From Bdellovibrionales bacterium (GTDB lineage: Bacteria > Bdellovibrionota > Bdellovibrionia > Bdellovibrionales > UBA1609), in assembly GCA_020435185.1 (NCBI GenBank), contig JAGRAA010000222.1, positions 1-15,330 of the forward strand: DNA of 15,330 bases, written 5' to 3'. Below the pieces are notes generated by a model. It saw only the letters and a list, made by a program, of their open reading frames with translations, made no database searches and was not told the DNA's origin. Position 1 is the first letter of the stretch; each line of letters begins with the position of its first letter. The position numbers and the translations under genes were made by a program. Below are positions 1 to 8,196 of this stretch, in pieces.

Positions 1-894
1 AAAAGAAAGCTTATCGGTGATGACGAACATGGTTGGGATAATGATGGAATTTTTAACTTTGAAGGTGGATGTTATGCGAAATGTATCGACCTCTCTGCTG
101 AAAAAGAGCCTGATATCTTTAAAGCTATTCGCAGAAACGCTCTCTTAGAAAACGTGGTCGTCGACGAAAACGGTGAAATTGATTTCACAAGCTCAGCAAA
201 AACCGAAAATACAAGAGTCAGCTATCCTATTGAGCACATTGACAATATAGTTACACCTTCCATGGGTGGACACCCCCAAAATATTATTTTTCTCACCTGT
301 GATGCTTTTGGCGTTCTTCCTCCAGTAGCCCGTCTTAATGACTCACAGGCTGAGTACCAATACCTTAGCGGATATACAGCTAAGGTCGCAGGGACAGAAA
401 TCGGTGTCAAAGAACCAACCGCTACTTTTTCTCCTTGTTTTGGTGGACCATTTTTAACCGTTCACCCTACTCTTTATGGAGATATCTTAAGCTCAAAAAT
501 GAAAAAACATGGAGCGAAAGCTTATTTAGTCAATACAGGATGGACCGGCGGAGAGTATGGCGTAGGCGAGCGTATGAGCATTCAAGCCACACGTAAAATT
601 ATCGATGCCATCCTCGACGGTAGCATTGAAGATAGTGCTTGGGAGAAATTTCCTGTCTTTGGGTTCGAGATTCCTACCAGCCTTGAAGGTGTAGATACTC
701 AAATTCTGAACCCAAAAAATACCTGGTCCGATAAGAAAGCCTACGATGAAAAACTGGAAAAACTTGGACAAATGTTTTTTGAAAACTTCAAAAGCTTTTG
801 TGATGTCCCAGCGGGTATGAGATTAAAGTCAGCGGGACCCCAAATTAAATCTAGCAAAACAAAAGAAAACTCATCTCCTGAAGTCCAAATGTGA
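1..894 (+). CDS. pckA: Phosphoenolpyruvate carboxykinase (ATP), C-terminal part
   Basis: The 5' end lies outside the window; frame 1 is open from base 1 to a TGA at 892-894 (297 residues seen, roughly the last 55% of a ~540-residue enzyme). The enzyme converts oxaloacetate and ATP to PEP, CO2 and ADP in the cytosol, the entry step of gluconeogenesis. Visible family hallmarks in order are LIGDDEHGW (metal-binding kinase-2 segment), FNFEGGCYAK, the substrate/nucleotide segment ENTRVSYP, FLTCDAFGVLPPVARL, and YLVNTGWTGG followed by RMSI near the adenine site. The kinase P-loop would be upstream of the window. Frame, motif order and C-terminal length agree with E. coli PckA as I recall it. A GTG at 154 is internal and not the start. 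The C-terminal tail after residue ~280 is Lys/Ser-rich and not conserved. Confidence 0.96.
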   Translation, partial: KRKLIGDDEHGWDNDGIFNFEGGCYAKCIDLSAEKEPDIFKAIRRNALLENVVVDENGEIDFTSSAKTENTRVSYPIEHIDNIVTPSMGGHPQNIIFLTCDAFGVLPPVARLNDSQAEYQYLSGYTAKVAGTEIGVKEPTATFSPCFGGPFLTVHPTLYGDILSSKMKKHGAKAYLVNTGWTGGEYGVGERMSIQATRKIIDAILDGSIEDSAWEKFPVFGFEIPTSLEGVDTQILNPKNTWSDKKAYDEKLEKLGQMFFENFKSFCDVPAGMRLKSAGPQIKSSKTKENSSPEVQM

Positions 895-905
895 TTTCTA
901 TTTAA

Positions 906-947
906 TTTTTAGACAGAGCAGGTAACAACTCTTGCTCTGTCTAAAAA
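906..947 (+). terminator. 15-bp perfect hairpin after pckA
   Basis: TTTTTAGACAGAGCA (906-920) is the exact reverse complement of 933-947, with a 12-nt loop, 11 bp after the pckA stop. The GC-containing core is AGACAGAGCA. No U-run follows the stem, because the T-tract forms the left arm. It may therefore be a 3'-end-stabilising or Rho-assisted structure rather than a textbook intrinsic terminator. It is symmetric and would fold in transcripts of either strand. Confidence 0.55.
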
Positions 948-1083
948 TTAAACACTCCTAGAATTTCCCTATTTTTAGCAAAATTAAATTATTTCAATAT
1001 TTTACAGAGCTTCTCTGATTACTCCTTAAGGGTATTGTATTTGAATAAACAACAGTTGAATGGCTTTGTTTAAAGGAACAAAT

Positions 1084-2244
1084 ATGAAAAATATTGCAAA
1101 AATCTCAACCCTTCTTTTAGTCAGCTGCATCGGCTTTTCAAATTTTGCCCTTGCTGAAACGGAAGAAGAACTTGATAAAGAAATTCGTCAACTTGAACAA
1201 GAGTTTGATCAACCCATTATTAAGCTTCACAAGGTCAACAGAAAAAAGAAGAAGGCGCAATCTCGTAGTCACAAATCTGCCAAAAATAAAAAGTCTATTA
1301 CAGCTCAGAAAACCTCTAAGATCTCACAGAGAAAACCCGTTCCCATTACTCCTCCTCAACCAACAAAATTATTCACTCAAAAGAAATCCGCTCAGACTCC
1401 TTCTATTTTTAACCCACAGGCATCTCATAGAAAGCTAGCGCCCGCAGATAAAAGTTCCTCACAGAAAGTAGCTCTCCTAAAATCTGAAACCTACAAAGAA
1501 AAAGAACTCGATCGTGAGAGTCATGCTTATTCAAACATAGAGACTCACAAAACAAAAGAGGCTTACAAAGAAATCGAGACTTCCTCTTCTCGAAAGCCTT
1601 GGGGTCTCAATGTATATACCTATTTTAGTTTTTCAGATTCTCTCTCCACTACAAATAATACCTCATCAAACTATTCAGTAAGTCAAAGAAACTTTATTTC
1701 TGATTTTACCGGAGAATACCAATCTCAATCCAGCTTTGGGCTAGGGTTAGAATACAGTAAAAAATCTATGTTCACTTTCGCTGCGTCTGGAATTGGATTT
1801 AGTGCTGGCGCTTCATATGATTTTGAACGCACTATTTCTAGAGGGAATATCAATTACTCTAGCAATCAGCAAGGCTATTATAACTATGATGATCCTAAAC
1901 TTGCCGTTATTCTCCCCTATGCCAACGTAAATCTTAGCTTTGAAAACAAATCTTATCTTTTTGCCGGTCTAAACTATTCTTTCCCTATGGTATCAGGAGC
2001 CGCAGACGAAGAGTATAAGGGTGATATAGGATACCAATTGGGCTTTGGCCTTCCCATAACCAATTATATCTCCTTAGAAGTTTCTCATCGATGGGTGTCT
2101 TTTGTGGCTAATCCGGTCTATAATTATTATTATTACAACAACAACACTTCAAGTAGCCGCGTACAAAGGCAAGGTTTAGGTATTCTCGAGCAAGAAAATC
2201 TAGAACTCAAAGGGTTTAATATAAACCTCTTGGCGACCTTTTAA
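1084..2244 (+). CDS. Secreted outer-membrane beta-barrel protein, unknown role
   Basis: This is a 386-residue protein. The start is set at ATG 1084 because AAGGAA (1073-1078) lies 5 nt upstream and the protein then opens with a clean Sec signal peptide (about residues 1-24, ending ALA before ETEEE). An in-frame ATG at 1060 lacks both. After the signal come a short acidic helix (~25-42), then a long Lys/Ser/Pro-rich, probably disordered linker (~43-165). From ~173 the pattern is alternating aromatic and polar (NVYTYFSFSD, GLGLEYSKKS, YLFAGLNYSF, LEVSHRWVSF) and the chain ends LLATF with terminal Phe. That is the usual pattern of an 8- to 10-strand outer-membrane barrel. I do not recognise the family. 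The basic linker between signal peptide and barrel is unusual and could bind LPS, peptidoglycan or a partner. Confidence 0.75.
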   Translation: MKNIAKISTLLLVSCIGFSNFALAETEEELDKEIRQLEQEFDQPIIKLHKVNRKKKKAQSRSHKSAKNKKSITAQKTSKISQRKPVPITPPQPTKLFTQKKSAQTPSIFNPQASHRKLAPADKSSSQKVALLKSETYKEKELDRESHAYSNIETHKTKEAYKEIETSSSRKPWGLNVYTYFSFSDSLSTTNNTSSNYSVSQRNFISDFTGEYQSQSSFGLGLEYSKKSMFTFAASGIGFSAGASYDFERTISRGNINYSSNQQGYYNYDDPKLAVILPYANVNLSFENKSYLFAGLNYSFPMVSGAADEEYKGDIGYQLGFGLPITNYISLEVSHRWVSFVANPVYNYYYYNNNTSSSRVQRQGLGILEQENLELKGFNINLLATF

Positions 2245-2266
2245 ACACAGCTCCATATTAAGACCG

Positions 2267-2300
2267 CCCTCAAACAGCATCTGTATGAGGGTTAATTTTG
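2267..2300 (+). terminator. Intrinsic terminator of the barrel-protein gene
   Basis: CCCTCA (2267-2272) pairs with TGAGGG (2286-2291). Inside it ACAG pairs with CTGT around a CAT loop with one A:A mismatch, and the stem is followed by TTAATTTT. It lies 23 bp after the stop at 2244. It covers the earliest possible in-frame ATG (2285) of the next gene, which argues against that start. Confidence 0.65.
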
Positions 2301-2347
2301 TTGAGAAAAACTTTTCAAATTTTATAAAAAACAGGTATAGATTTCTA

Positions 2348-3973
2348 ATGATTCATGCATCCAATATATCCAAAGGCTACCATTCTAAAACTCTCTATAA
2401 AAATGCCAGTTTTCAAATTAATCCCGGTGAAAAGATAGGCTTGGTGGGACCCAATGGTGCTGGTAAAACCACAATTTTTAGAATTATTACAGGAGAAGAG
2501 CGTCCAGACGATGGCTTTGTCAATAAGCCAGAAAAACTAATTGTAGGTTATTTTTCGCAGAACATTGCCGAAATGAGTGGCAATACATTAATTAACGAAG
2601 TTAAATCTGCTGCCGGTCGTACAAGTGAGCTGCAAAAGACTCTACAGGAGCTCGAGATAAAATTATCTGAACCTATGGACGATGATCAAATGGCCGAAGT
2701 CCTTGAAAAATACGGTGAAGCCCAGTCCGAATTTGAAGCAATTGGAGGATACGATATAGACAGTAGAGCCGCTGAAATATTGACAGGCTTAGGCTTTCTC
2801 CCCGAAGAGTTTGAAAACCTCACAGAAAACTATAGCGGTGGATGGAAAATGCGTATAGCCTTAGCAAAAATTTTACTTTTGCAACCCGATGTCCTTTTAA
2901 TGGACGAACCGACTAACCATTTAGACATCGAATCTATATTGTGGCTTGAACAATGGCTGCAAAATTATAAAGGTTCTCTTTTAATGACCTGTCACGATCG
3001 AGAATTCATGAACAAAATTGTTTCTAAAACGATCGAAATCGCACATAACACTATTACTACTTATTCTGGTAATTATGACTTTTACGAAAAAGACAGAGAA
3101 ATTCGTAAAGAACAGCTCCTTGCCTCGGCAAAAAGGCAAGAAGATATGCTGGCCAAAGAAAAAGAGTTTATTTCAAGATTTGCCGCAAGGGCTAGCCATG
3201 CCGCTCAAGTCCAATCGAGAGTAAAAAAATTAGAAAAAATAGACCTCATTGAAGTCCCGCAAGAAGAAAGAGAAATCAAATTCACCTGGCCAACTCCTCC
3301 TCGTGGAGGTGAAGAAGTGGTGAAGCTCACCGATTTGAAAAAAGTTTGGACCACGCATAAAGGAGACCAGAAACTTGTCTTCAATAACATCAATGCCTTA
3401 GTAAAGCGACTCGATCGTGTCGCTGTGGTCGGAATTAATGGTGCTGGAAAATCTACCCTTTTAAAAACCATTGTGAATCAAACTACTCCCACTGATGGTG
3501 AAGTAAAAATCGGAGCAAGTATTGATATTGGCTATTTTAGTCAAAATTCATTAGATGTGCTCAATCCCAATTCTACAATAATAGAAGAGGTTCAAAACAA
3601 TATGCCTAACGCAGACCTAGGCTATATCCGCAATCTATTAGGAGCCTTTAAGTTTTCTGGAGATGAGGTAGAAAAGAAAATCTCTGTACTTTCTGGAGGA
3701 GAAAAAAGTCGCGTGGTCTTAGCTTGTATTTTAGCAAGGCCTGTGAATTTACTTGTCCTCGATGAACCCACAAACCATCTCGATATTGGATCTCGAGAAG
3801 TCTTATTAGAGGCCATTCGAAAATTTCCTGGCACTGTCCTTATTGTTAGCCATGATCGGCATTTTTTAAGAGCCATCACCTCCAGAGTTTTTGAAATCGA
3901 CAAAAACCAACTCCGGGTATTTGATGGCCAATACGACGAGTATCTACAAACAAAGGCAGAAAGAGGAATTTAG
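2348..3973 (+). CDS. ABC-F family ATPase (duplicated ATP-binding protein, ribosome-associated type)
   Basis: This is a 541-residue soluble protein with two ABC ATPase domains and no membrane segments, as in the ABC-F family (EttA, Uup, YbiT), whose members act on the ribosomal E site or in antibiotic protection. Domain 1 has Walker A GPNGAGKT (34-41), signature SGGWK (163-167), Walker B MDEPTNHLD (185-193) and switch His216. The inter-domain linker is the charged helical stretch ~245-305. Domain 2 has Walker A GINGAGKS (362-369), LSGGEK (448-453), LDEPTNHLD (471-479) and His502. All catalytic residues are intact. There is no C-terminal coiled-coil extension of the Uup type. ATG 2348 is chosen because MIHASNISKGY aligns with usual ABC-F N-termini. 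ATG 2285 would add 21 residues from inside a terminator hairpin. The stop codon overlaps the convergent lipoprotein stop by 4 nt. Confidence 0.93.
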   Translation: MIHASNISKGYHSKTLYKNASFQINPGEKIGLVGPNGAGKTTIFRIITGEERPDDGFVNKPEKLIVGYFSQNIAEMSGNTLINEVKSAAGRTSELQKTLQELEIKLSEPMDDDQMAEVLEKYGEAQSEFEAIGGYDIDSRAAEILTGLGFLPEEFENLTENYSGGWKMRIALAKILLLQPDVLLMDEPTNHLDIESILWLEQWLQNYKGSLLMTCHDREFMNKIVSKTIEIAHNTITTYSGNYDFYEKDREIRKEQLLASAKRQEDMLAKEKEFISRFAARASHAAQVQSRVKKLEKIDLIEVPQEEREIKFTWPTPPRGGEEVVKLTDLKKVWTTHKGDQKLVFNNINALVKRLDRVAVVGINGAGKSTLLKTIVNQTTPTDGEVKIGASIDIGYFSQNSLDVLNPNSTIIEEVQNNMPNADLGYIRNLLGAFKFSGDEVEKKISVLSGGEKSRVVLACILARPVNLLVLDEPTNHLDIGSREVLLEAIRKFPGTVLIVSHDRHFLRAITSRVFEIDKNQLRVFDGQYDEYLQTKAERGI

Positions 3974-4911
3974 TTCCCCCATTTCACCGTTACTGCCGCT
4001 GACATTTTTTTAGTGTCTGGATTGTAATAATATTGCTTGGTGGTTACTCCTGAATAGGCCGAAATATCTGTAGAAGTAATATTGATCTTCCAAGTGTCAT
4101 GAACGTCCATGGTCCAATTGTTACCTGAAGGCATTTTGGTCGCAGCAGTTCCTAACCGAATAAAAGAAGCTAGATTAGGAGTTCCATCATAATTAATACA
4201 CTGATTTGCACCCCCCACTGCAGTTGCACATCCATAGCAGTTCCAACCACAATTGGTAGCGGTCTCATAGCCACTACTCCCAATAGTGAACTGACTCACT
4301 TGAACATTATTCACATTATAGACTCTTCCAACAGGAGAAGGTGTTGGTGTTGGAGAAGCTGGCTGTTCTTGTATAGCAGCAATGCTAATTGAGATTTTTG
4401 AAGACAACAACTGGCTCTCAGGGTTATACGCATACTGATGCATGGTCACCCCTTGATAGGCTTTTACATCTTGAGATAAAAAATTTATGCTCCAAATCCC
4501 GCTAGAAGAGAGCACCCAATTTGAACCAGATTCAAGGATCGTTTCACTGGTGCCGAGCAATTTAAATTTACTTAAATCTGGGTTACCCTTGTCGTCAATA
4601 CAGATATTCTGTTCGCTATTAATATAACTACACGCTAAACAATTTTCTCCACAATTATAAATTCTCTCCATGCCAAGTGAAGATTCAGAAAATAGTGTCG
4701 ATTGAGCTCCGCTCTCATTAAAAGATTGAATGCTAGGTGAAGTCGTCAAGTTATTGTTTACTAAATTATCACTTTCACTCTTTTCAATATCAAAAGAACT
4801 TTCCGTTAAGCTTGATGTTTTAGATCCGCTTAAATCTTTTAACGGCTTACCACAGTTATTAAATGATAAAATTGAAATCACTAAAGAAAATAAAATTAAA
4901 ACTCTAACCAT
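3970..4911 (-). CDS. Lipoprotein with two tandem four-cysteine domains
   Basis: This is a 313-residue protein. Its ATG (4909-4911) follows a strong purine tract (AGAGGGGGAGAG). The N-terminus is a short hydrophobic signal ending LSFNNCG, with Cys20 as probable lipid anchor. FNNC is looser than the E. coli lipobox but is common in Bdellovibrio-type lipoproteins (recollection). A Ser/Asn-rich spacer (21-72) leads to repeat 1 (~73-176) and repeat 2 (~208-309), separated by a Pro/Thr linker (PASPTPTPSP). Both repeats carry Cys with identical spacing, C-x3-C-x2-C-x9-C (87, 91, 94, 104 and 221, 225, 228, 238). They also share NPDL/TPNL, LLGT/RLGT, a GSNWV/GNNWT strand, IWSIN/TWKIN, AYQGVT/AYSGVT and YNP. 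The function is unknown; disulfide-stabilised or metal-binding beta domains exposed in periplasm or on the surface are likely. The 3' end overlaps the ABC-F stop tail-to-tail. Confidence 0.8.
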   Translation of the reverse strand: MVRVLILFSLVISILSFNNCGKPLKDLSGSKTSSLTESSFDIEKSESDNLVNNNLTTSPSIQSFNESGAQSTLFSESSLGMERIYNCGENCLACSYINSEQNICIDDKGNPDLSKFKLLGTSETILESGSNWVLSSSGIWSINFLSQDVKAYQGVTMHQYAYNPESQLLSSKISISIAAIQEQPASPTPTPSPVGRVYNVNNVQVSQFTIGSSGYETATNCGWNCYGCATAVGGANQCINYDGTPNLASFIRLGTAATKMPSGNNWTMDVHDTWKINITSTDISAYSGVTTKQYYYNPDTKKMSAAVTVKWGN

Positions 4912-5109
4912 CTCTCCCCCTCTAACATCCTTAGTAAAAGCAAAAAACGAGCCTGACCGTTTACCTTTTATTTCGACTTGAGGACCAAAAGTATCATACT
5001 AGTTCTCTACAGCTAAAAAGTTCTACAGATCAAATAAATTCTATGTCTCATACTGATATTCTTGAGACCTTTGATTTTTCCCTAGACTTTCAGTACCTTA
5101 AACAAATTT

Positions 5110-5115
5110 TATAAT
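5110..5115 (+). promoter_or_regulatory. Candidate -10 box (TATAAT) for the chemoreceptor-rhodanese gene
   Basis: A perfect TATAAT lies 45 bp upstream of the ATG at 5160. Seventeen bases further upstream is CTTTCA (5087-5092), only a weak -35 (3 of 6). This is the best promoter-like site in the divergent 4912-5159 region. Confidence 0.35.
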
Positions 5116-5159
5116 AAGAACAGCTCAAGTTAGATAAATTTTTAGTCGTTAAGTGATTC

Positions 5160-6350
5160 ATGTATTTATCGATATTATTACTTGGAAATTTCATTTTTAT
5201 CGGATTACTATTAAGAAGCCAACATAAGCTTAAAGAAGCTCATTTCCAACTTAAAAGCATAAAAGTACCTAAGGCAAACTTAGAAGAAAATCAAACACCA
5301 GCCTCTCAATATCTTGATGCAGAAAAATCTATCTCTAGGGCCTACAATATTGGTAGTGAACTCATTCTCAATATTAGCAAAAACTTTTCTAAAGTTTCAC
5401 AGGCCTTTAGTGAAAACAACTCCGACTTAGAAAAAATGAAAGAATCGATACAAACAATCAACCGTCAATTGAAGATTTCTAATGATAGTTTACTCAATTT
5501 AAACCAAACACTCGGTGCGATGACAAAAATCAAAGAAGGATTAGAAAGAAACAATGAATCTTTGCAACTTGTTATAGAGAAAACAAAATTTATTGAGGAA
5601 ATATCATTTCAGGCAAAGCTTTTATCTTTTAACGCCTCTATTGAAGCGGCAAGAGCGGGAGAGCATGGTCGTGGATTTTCTGTCGTGGCTCATGAGGTCG
5701 CCAATTTAGCCACAACAAGTAGTCTAGCCTCTAAAGAAATTGCAGACTTCGTGAAAAGCAGCCAGAATATCTCTCATGAATTTAAAGAACTCGCAGAATC
5801 GGTCTTCAGTAACTCAACAATAAATGCTCAAGGACTAAAAAAAGACTTTGAAGAGGTTACATTAAGCTTAAAAGACTCTATGAGTTTCATCCAAAGAATT
5901 TCGTCTCAAAGTGACGAAACAACTCATTTAATAGGAAATATAGAAGCTAGCTCTAAGACAAGTTTAGAATCATTGATTAAATTATTATCAGACTCCCTTG
6001 GAGAAGTCACCGGCAAAAGAATTGAAGATCTTAGTGTCCAAGATACAAATTTAAGGCTTGATCAATTTTACAAGATTATCGATGTACGCCAACTAAAGGA
6101 GTGGAATGATGAACTTGGGCACATTAAAAATGCAGAACTTATGACCTTACAGGACAATCTTGAAAAAAAACTAAAGGATTTGCCCCGCTCAGAACGCTAT
6201 CTCTTTGTATGTAGAAGTGGAGGACGTTCTGCTAAGGCCGCCCGTATTGCACAAATGATGGGTTTCACCAAGGTGTATAATATGGAGGGGGGCATGCTTA
6301 AATGGAAAGACCATGGCCTCCCCTCTTATAGAGACACTAAAGCAGCCTAA
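5160..6350 (+). CDS. Membrane-anchored chemoreceptor signalling hairpin fused to a rhodanese domain
   Basis: This is a 396-residue protein. Residues ~2-19 form one hydrophobic membrane anchor; there is no periplasmic sensor loop. Residues ~30-280 are a long helical coiled coil. Its centre (~148-196: FQAKLLSFNASIEAARAGEHG, RGFSVVAHEVANLA, SKEIADFVK) is the highly conserved hairpin tip of methyl-accepting chemotaxis proteins, which contacts CheA/CheW. Residues ~300-390 are a rhodanese: IDVRQLKEW, GHIKNAEL, then the active loop YLFVCRSGGRS with catalytic Cys351, and the NMEGGMLKWKDHGLP end. The fusion is odd, since rhodaneses carry persulfide or sense sulfur or oxidant and MCP hairpins report to the Che system. 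A sulfur- or redox-sensing receptor is inferred. A weak RBS precedes ATG 5160. The last 179 bp are duplicated at 13383-13561. Confidence 0.85.
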   Translation: MYLSILLLGNFIFIGLLLRSQHKLKEAHFQLKSIKVPKANLEENQTPASQYLDAEKSISRAYNIGSELILNISKNFSKVSQAFSENNSDLEKMKESIQTINRQLKISNDSLLNLNQTLGAMTKIKEGLERNNESLQLVIEKTKFIEEISFQAKLLSFNASIEAARAGEHGRGFSVVAHEVANLATTSSLASKEIADFVKSSQNISHEFKELAESVFSNSTINAQGLKKDFEEVTLSLKDSMSFIQRISSQSDETTHLIGNIEASSKTSLESLIKLLSDSLGEVTGKRIEDLSVQDTNLRLDQFYKIIDVRQLKEWNDELGHIKNAELMTLQDNLEKKLKDLPRSERYLFVCRSGGRSAKAARIAQMMGFTKVYNMEGGMLKWKDHGLPSYRDTKAA

Positions 6351-6355
6351 CCCCT
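6177..6355 (+). repeat. Direct repeat, copy 1 (3' end of the rhodanese fusion)
   Basis: 179 bp starting GATTTGCCCCGCTCAGAAC and ending AACCCCT match 13383-13561 without any indel. I count 18 mismatches, about 90% identity. Similarity stops at both borders. The copies are 7.2 kb apart in the same orientation and bracket the toxin operon and its divergent neighbours. Confidence 0.93.
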
Positions 6356-6380
6356 AACTACGTCTAAATTATTAAATGAA

Positions 6381-6665
6381 TTATGAGATTTGAACAGTTT
6401 CAGCATAAACGGTAAAAAGGGCCAGATCATCTTGATTAGCTGTATACAACATAAAAACATTTTCATCGCCAATCCGTGTTTGCTCTACATGACTTAGATC
6501 TTCATACATTACTCCGAGATCATTTAATATTGAAACCCTCTCGAAAGTCAGTTTGATTATTTTTCCGTTATATTGTTTAATTTCCAATTCTAAGGTGGTC
6601 TCTTGTCGAGTATAAGACACCACCATCGCATCGCTAAAATCTAAAGCTTCATTGAAAGTACTCAC
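6381..6665 (-). CDS. Probable immunity protein of the adjacent toxin
   Basis: This is a 94-residue acidic cytoplasmic protein without signal peptide or membrane segment. It starts at GTG 6663-6665, directly after the toxin stop (TAA 6666-6668). A very strong Shine-Dalgarno GGAGGAG sits inside the last toxin codons, so the two are translationally coupled. Predicted pattern: short helix, then mostly beta strands (TTLELEIKQYNGKIIKLTFE, VFMLYTANQ, LALFTVYAETV). Small size, acidic beta-rich character, lack of export signal and position immediately downstream of a polymorphic toxin all match typical immunity genes. I do not recognise a specific immunity family, so the call rests mainly on context. 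Its 3' end converges on the rhodanese fusion, 30 bp away, with no convincing terminator between them. Confidence 0.65.
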   Translation of the reverse strand: MSTFNEALDFSDAMVVSYTRQETTLELEIKQYNGKIIKLTFERVSILNDLGVMYEDLSHVEQTRIGDENVFMLYTANQDDLALFTVYAETVQIS

Positions 6666-8192
6666 TTACTCTCCTCCAGGGATAGCCTCATCGGGTAAAT
6701 AGCCGGAACCGTCACCTATAGAGCTATCAACGGGTCGTACCTTAAGAATTTTACCAGATTTTTTCGCTTGATTCCATGATAAATCTTGTGGTTTCACTTC
6801 TATATGATAATGCTCTCCATGATGTCGAGGGTTAAAACCTAAATCACCTGGCTTCAATCTCCCAGGATGACTCTCATACCTAATCTTGGTGTGCTCATTA
6901 GGATGCCAAATCACTCTCAATGTGTCATCTTTTGTTTTGCTCACACTATAAGGATCAATACCCAATAATTCTGAAAATTCCTCTGGTGTTCTTGGAAAAC
7001 TAATTTTTGAAAATCTATCTAATTTTTCTGATATAAAATCAAAGTCCTTCAAGGATTCAATGATTTTACTTTTCAGTGGTCCAAGTTTTTTTGCTATTTT
7101 TTGAATAGCCTTTGCTCCATACTTAGCGGAACTAAATATTCCACCTGTGGCCACTCCATATCCTGACATAACCCATTCCGTAAAAGTAAGCTCTTCGCCA
7201 GTAATCATATTCTTTGCATAAGTAAATTCATAAAAATCTCTCACAAATCCCGTCACTGGATCCATACCTACTACCAGATCTGCCACATCCTCTGCGATCG
7301 TCATAAAATCATGACAGAGGGCCCGTTCACCCACTATCCATGCTTTATCAGCCGCTAACAAACTCGCTCGTCCAATTTCAACCAACTCATTTTCTATGGG
7401 ATCAAGCCCTTTCACTGAATTTAGTTTAGATTCTATAAGAAATGCTTTATCTAAAAACTCCGGATCCTGAGTTTCAAAGACCAATGATCTCGGACTTGTC
7501 ATTAGATCAGAGTCTGAAATTGACGTTTCTATTTTGTATCGATCCGAGTTCAGTTTCTCTATCACTTTTTCAGCAACTTCCATTTTGTCATCAACGTGAC
7601 TTACTTTTTCCCAAATTTTATTCTGAATATTATTTTGCTTGATAATTTCTCCAGAAATGGTCTCCATACTCTTTCTAATAGAAGCTAAGTCGTCTTTAGT
7701 GAGACTATTTAGCACAGCTTGTGTCACACCCGCTTCTACCCCTGCCCCAATTGCATTTATGACGTTACCGACTCCTGAGGAATTCCCTCCTCCTTCATTC
7801 GCAAGTTCCTCTCCCCGTCCACTATTCCCTCGTAAAGCCTTTCCGACTTCGCCACTTTCTCCGGCCCCTCGGTCACTATCCGACCCTGCACTAACCTCTT
7901 CATAAGCAAAAAACCAGTTTCCGTCTTTAGCTTTATCCTTAGACAACATCCTATAGCGTTTCCCGTCTAAATCAAAAATTTGGCCTATGCCTATAGTAAC
8001 CATTAAGCTGACTTTTCTGGCCAAACTTTCACCACCAACTCTGTTTTTTGCAGGATCTGTATATCCCCCGTTCATTATCAATTCTTGCCCTTGCACATTG
8101 AAAACTAAAAGAAATTGCGCAATCACAAAAAAAAGAACAAATCGAATGAAATTGGTTTTAAAAATTCTATTTATAGTAATATTCTTTTTCAT
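6666..8192 (-). CDS. Sec-exported polymorphic toxin with pre-toxin TG segment and His-rich C-terminal toxin domain
   Basis: This is a 508-residue protein. Signal peptide is ~1-35 (basic start, hydrophobic 15-32, cleavage near VQG/QE). Then follow a small N-terminal domain (~37-100), a Gly/Ser/Glu-rich linker (~102-142), a hydrophobic Gly/Ala patch (143-160) and a helical coil (~165-220). Residues ~305-370 (GMDPVTGFVRDFYEFTYAKN, ITGEELTFTEW) resemble the pre-toxin TG domain that precedes C-terminal toxin domains in polymorphic toxins. The last ~100 residues form a compact domain with WHPNEHTKIRYESHPG (429-444) and NPRHHGEHYHIEVK (454-467), ending GDGSGYLPDEAIPGGE. The clustered His/Glu could be a metal-dependent nuclease or RNase site (inference). 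The start has a strong SD (GAGGAG, 8201-8206) overlapping the previous stop. Cys293 is the only cysteine. Confidence is high for a toxin, low for the activity. Confidence 0.75.
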   Translation of the reverse strand: MKKNITINRIFKTNFIRFVLFFVIAQFLLVFNVQGQELIMNGGYTDPAKNRVGGESLARKVSLMVTIGIGQIFDLDGKRYRMLSKDKAKDGNWFFAYEEVSAGSDSDRGAGESGEVGKALRGNSGRGEELANEGGGNSSGVGNVINAIGAGVEAGVTQAVLNSLTKDDLASIRKSMETISGEIIKQNNIQNKIWEKVSHVDDKMEVAEKVIEKLNSDRYKIETSISDSDLMTSPRSLVFETQDPEFLDKAFLIESKLNSVKGLDPIENELVEIGRASLLAADKAWIVGERALCHDFMTIAEDVADLVVGMDPVTGFVRDFYEFTYAKNMITGEELTFTEWVMSGYGVATGGIFSSAKYGAKAIQKIAKKLGPLKSKIIESLKDFDFISEKLDRFSKISFPRTPEEFSELLGIDPYSVSKTKDDTLRVIWHPNEHTKIRYESHPGRLKPGDLGFNPRHHGEHYHIEVKPQDLSWNQAKKSGKILKVRPVDSSIGDGSGYLPDEAIPGGE

Positions 8193-8196
8193 AGTT

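Noticed and set aside
1060..1083. ATG 1060 as start of the barrel protein
   Set aside because: It has no RBS and would bury the signal peptide; ATG 1084 has AAGGAA at ideal distance.
2285..2347. Upstream ATG extension of the ABC-F protein
   Set aside because: The 21 extra residues derive from a terminator hairpin and do not resemble family N-termini.
3205..3903. Long open frames opposite the ABC-F gene and similar antisense frames elsewhere
   Set aside because: They lie within strongly conserved coding sequence on the other strand and encode no recognisable motifs; shadows of real genes.
6351..6380. Terminator between the rhodanese fusion and the immunity gene
   Set aside because: Only AT-rich partial symmetry (AATT...AATT) with no GC-bearing stem; not enough to call.
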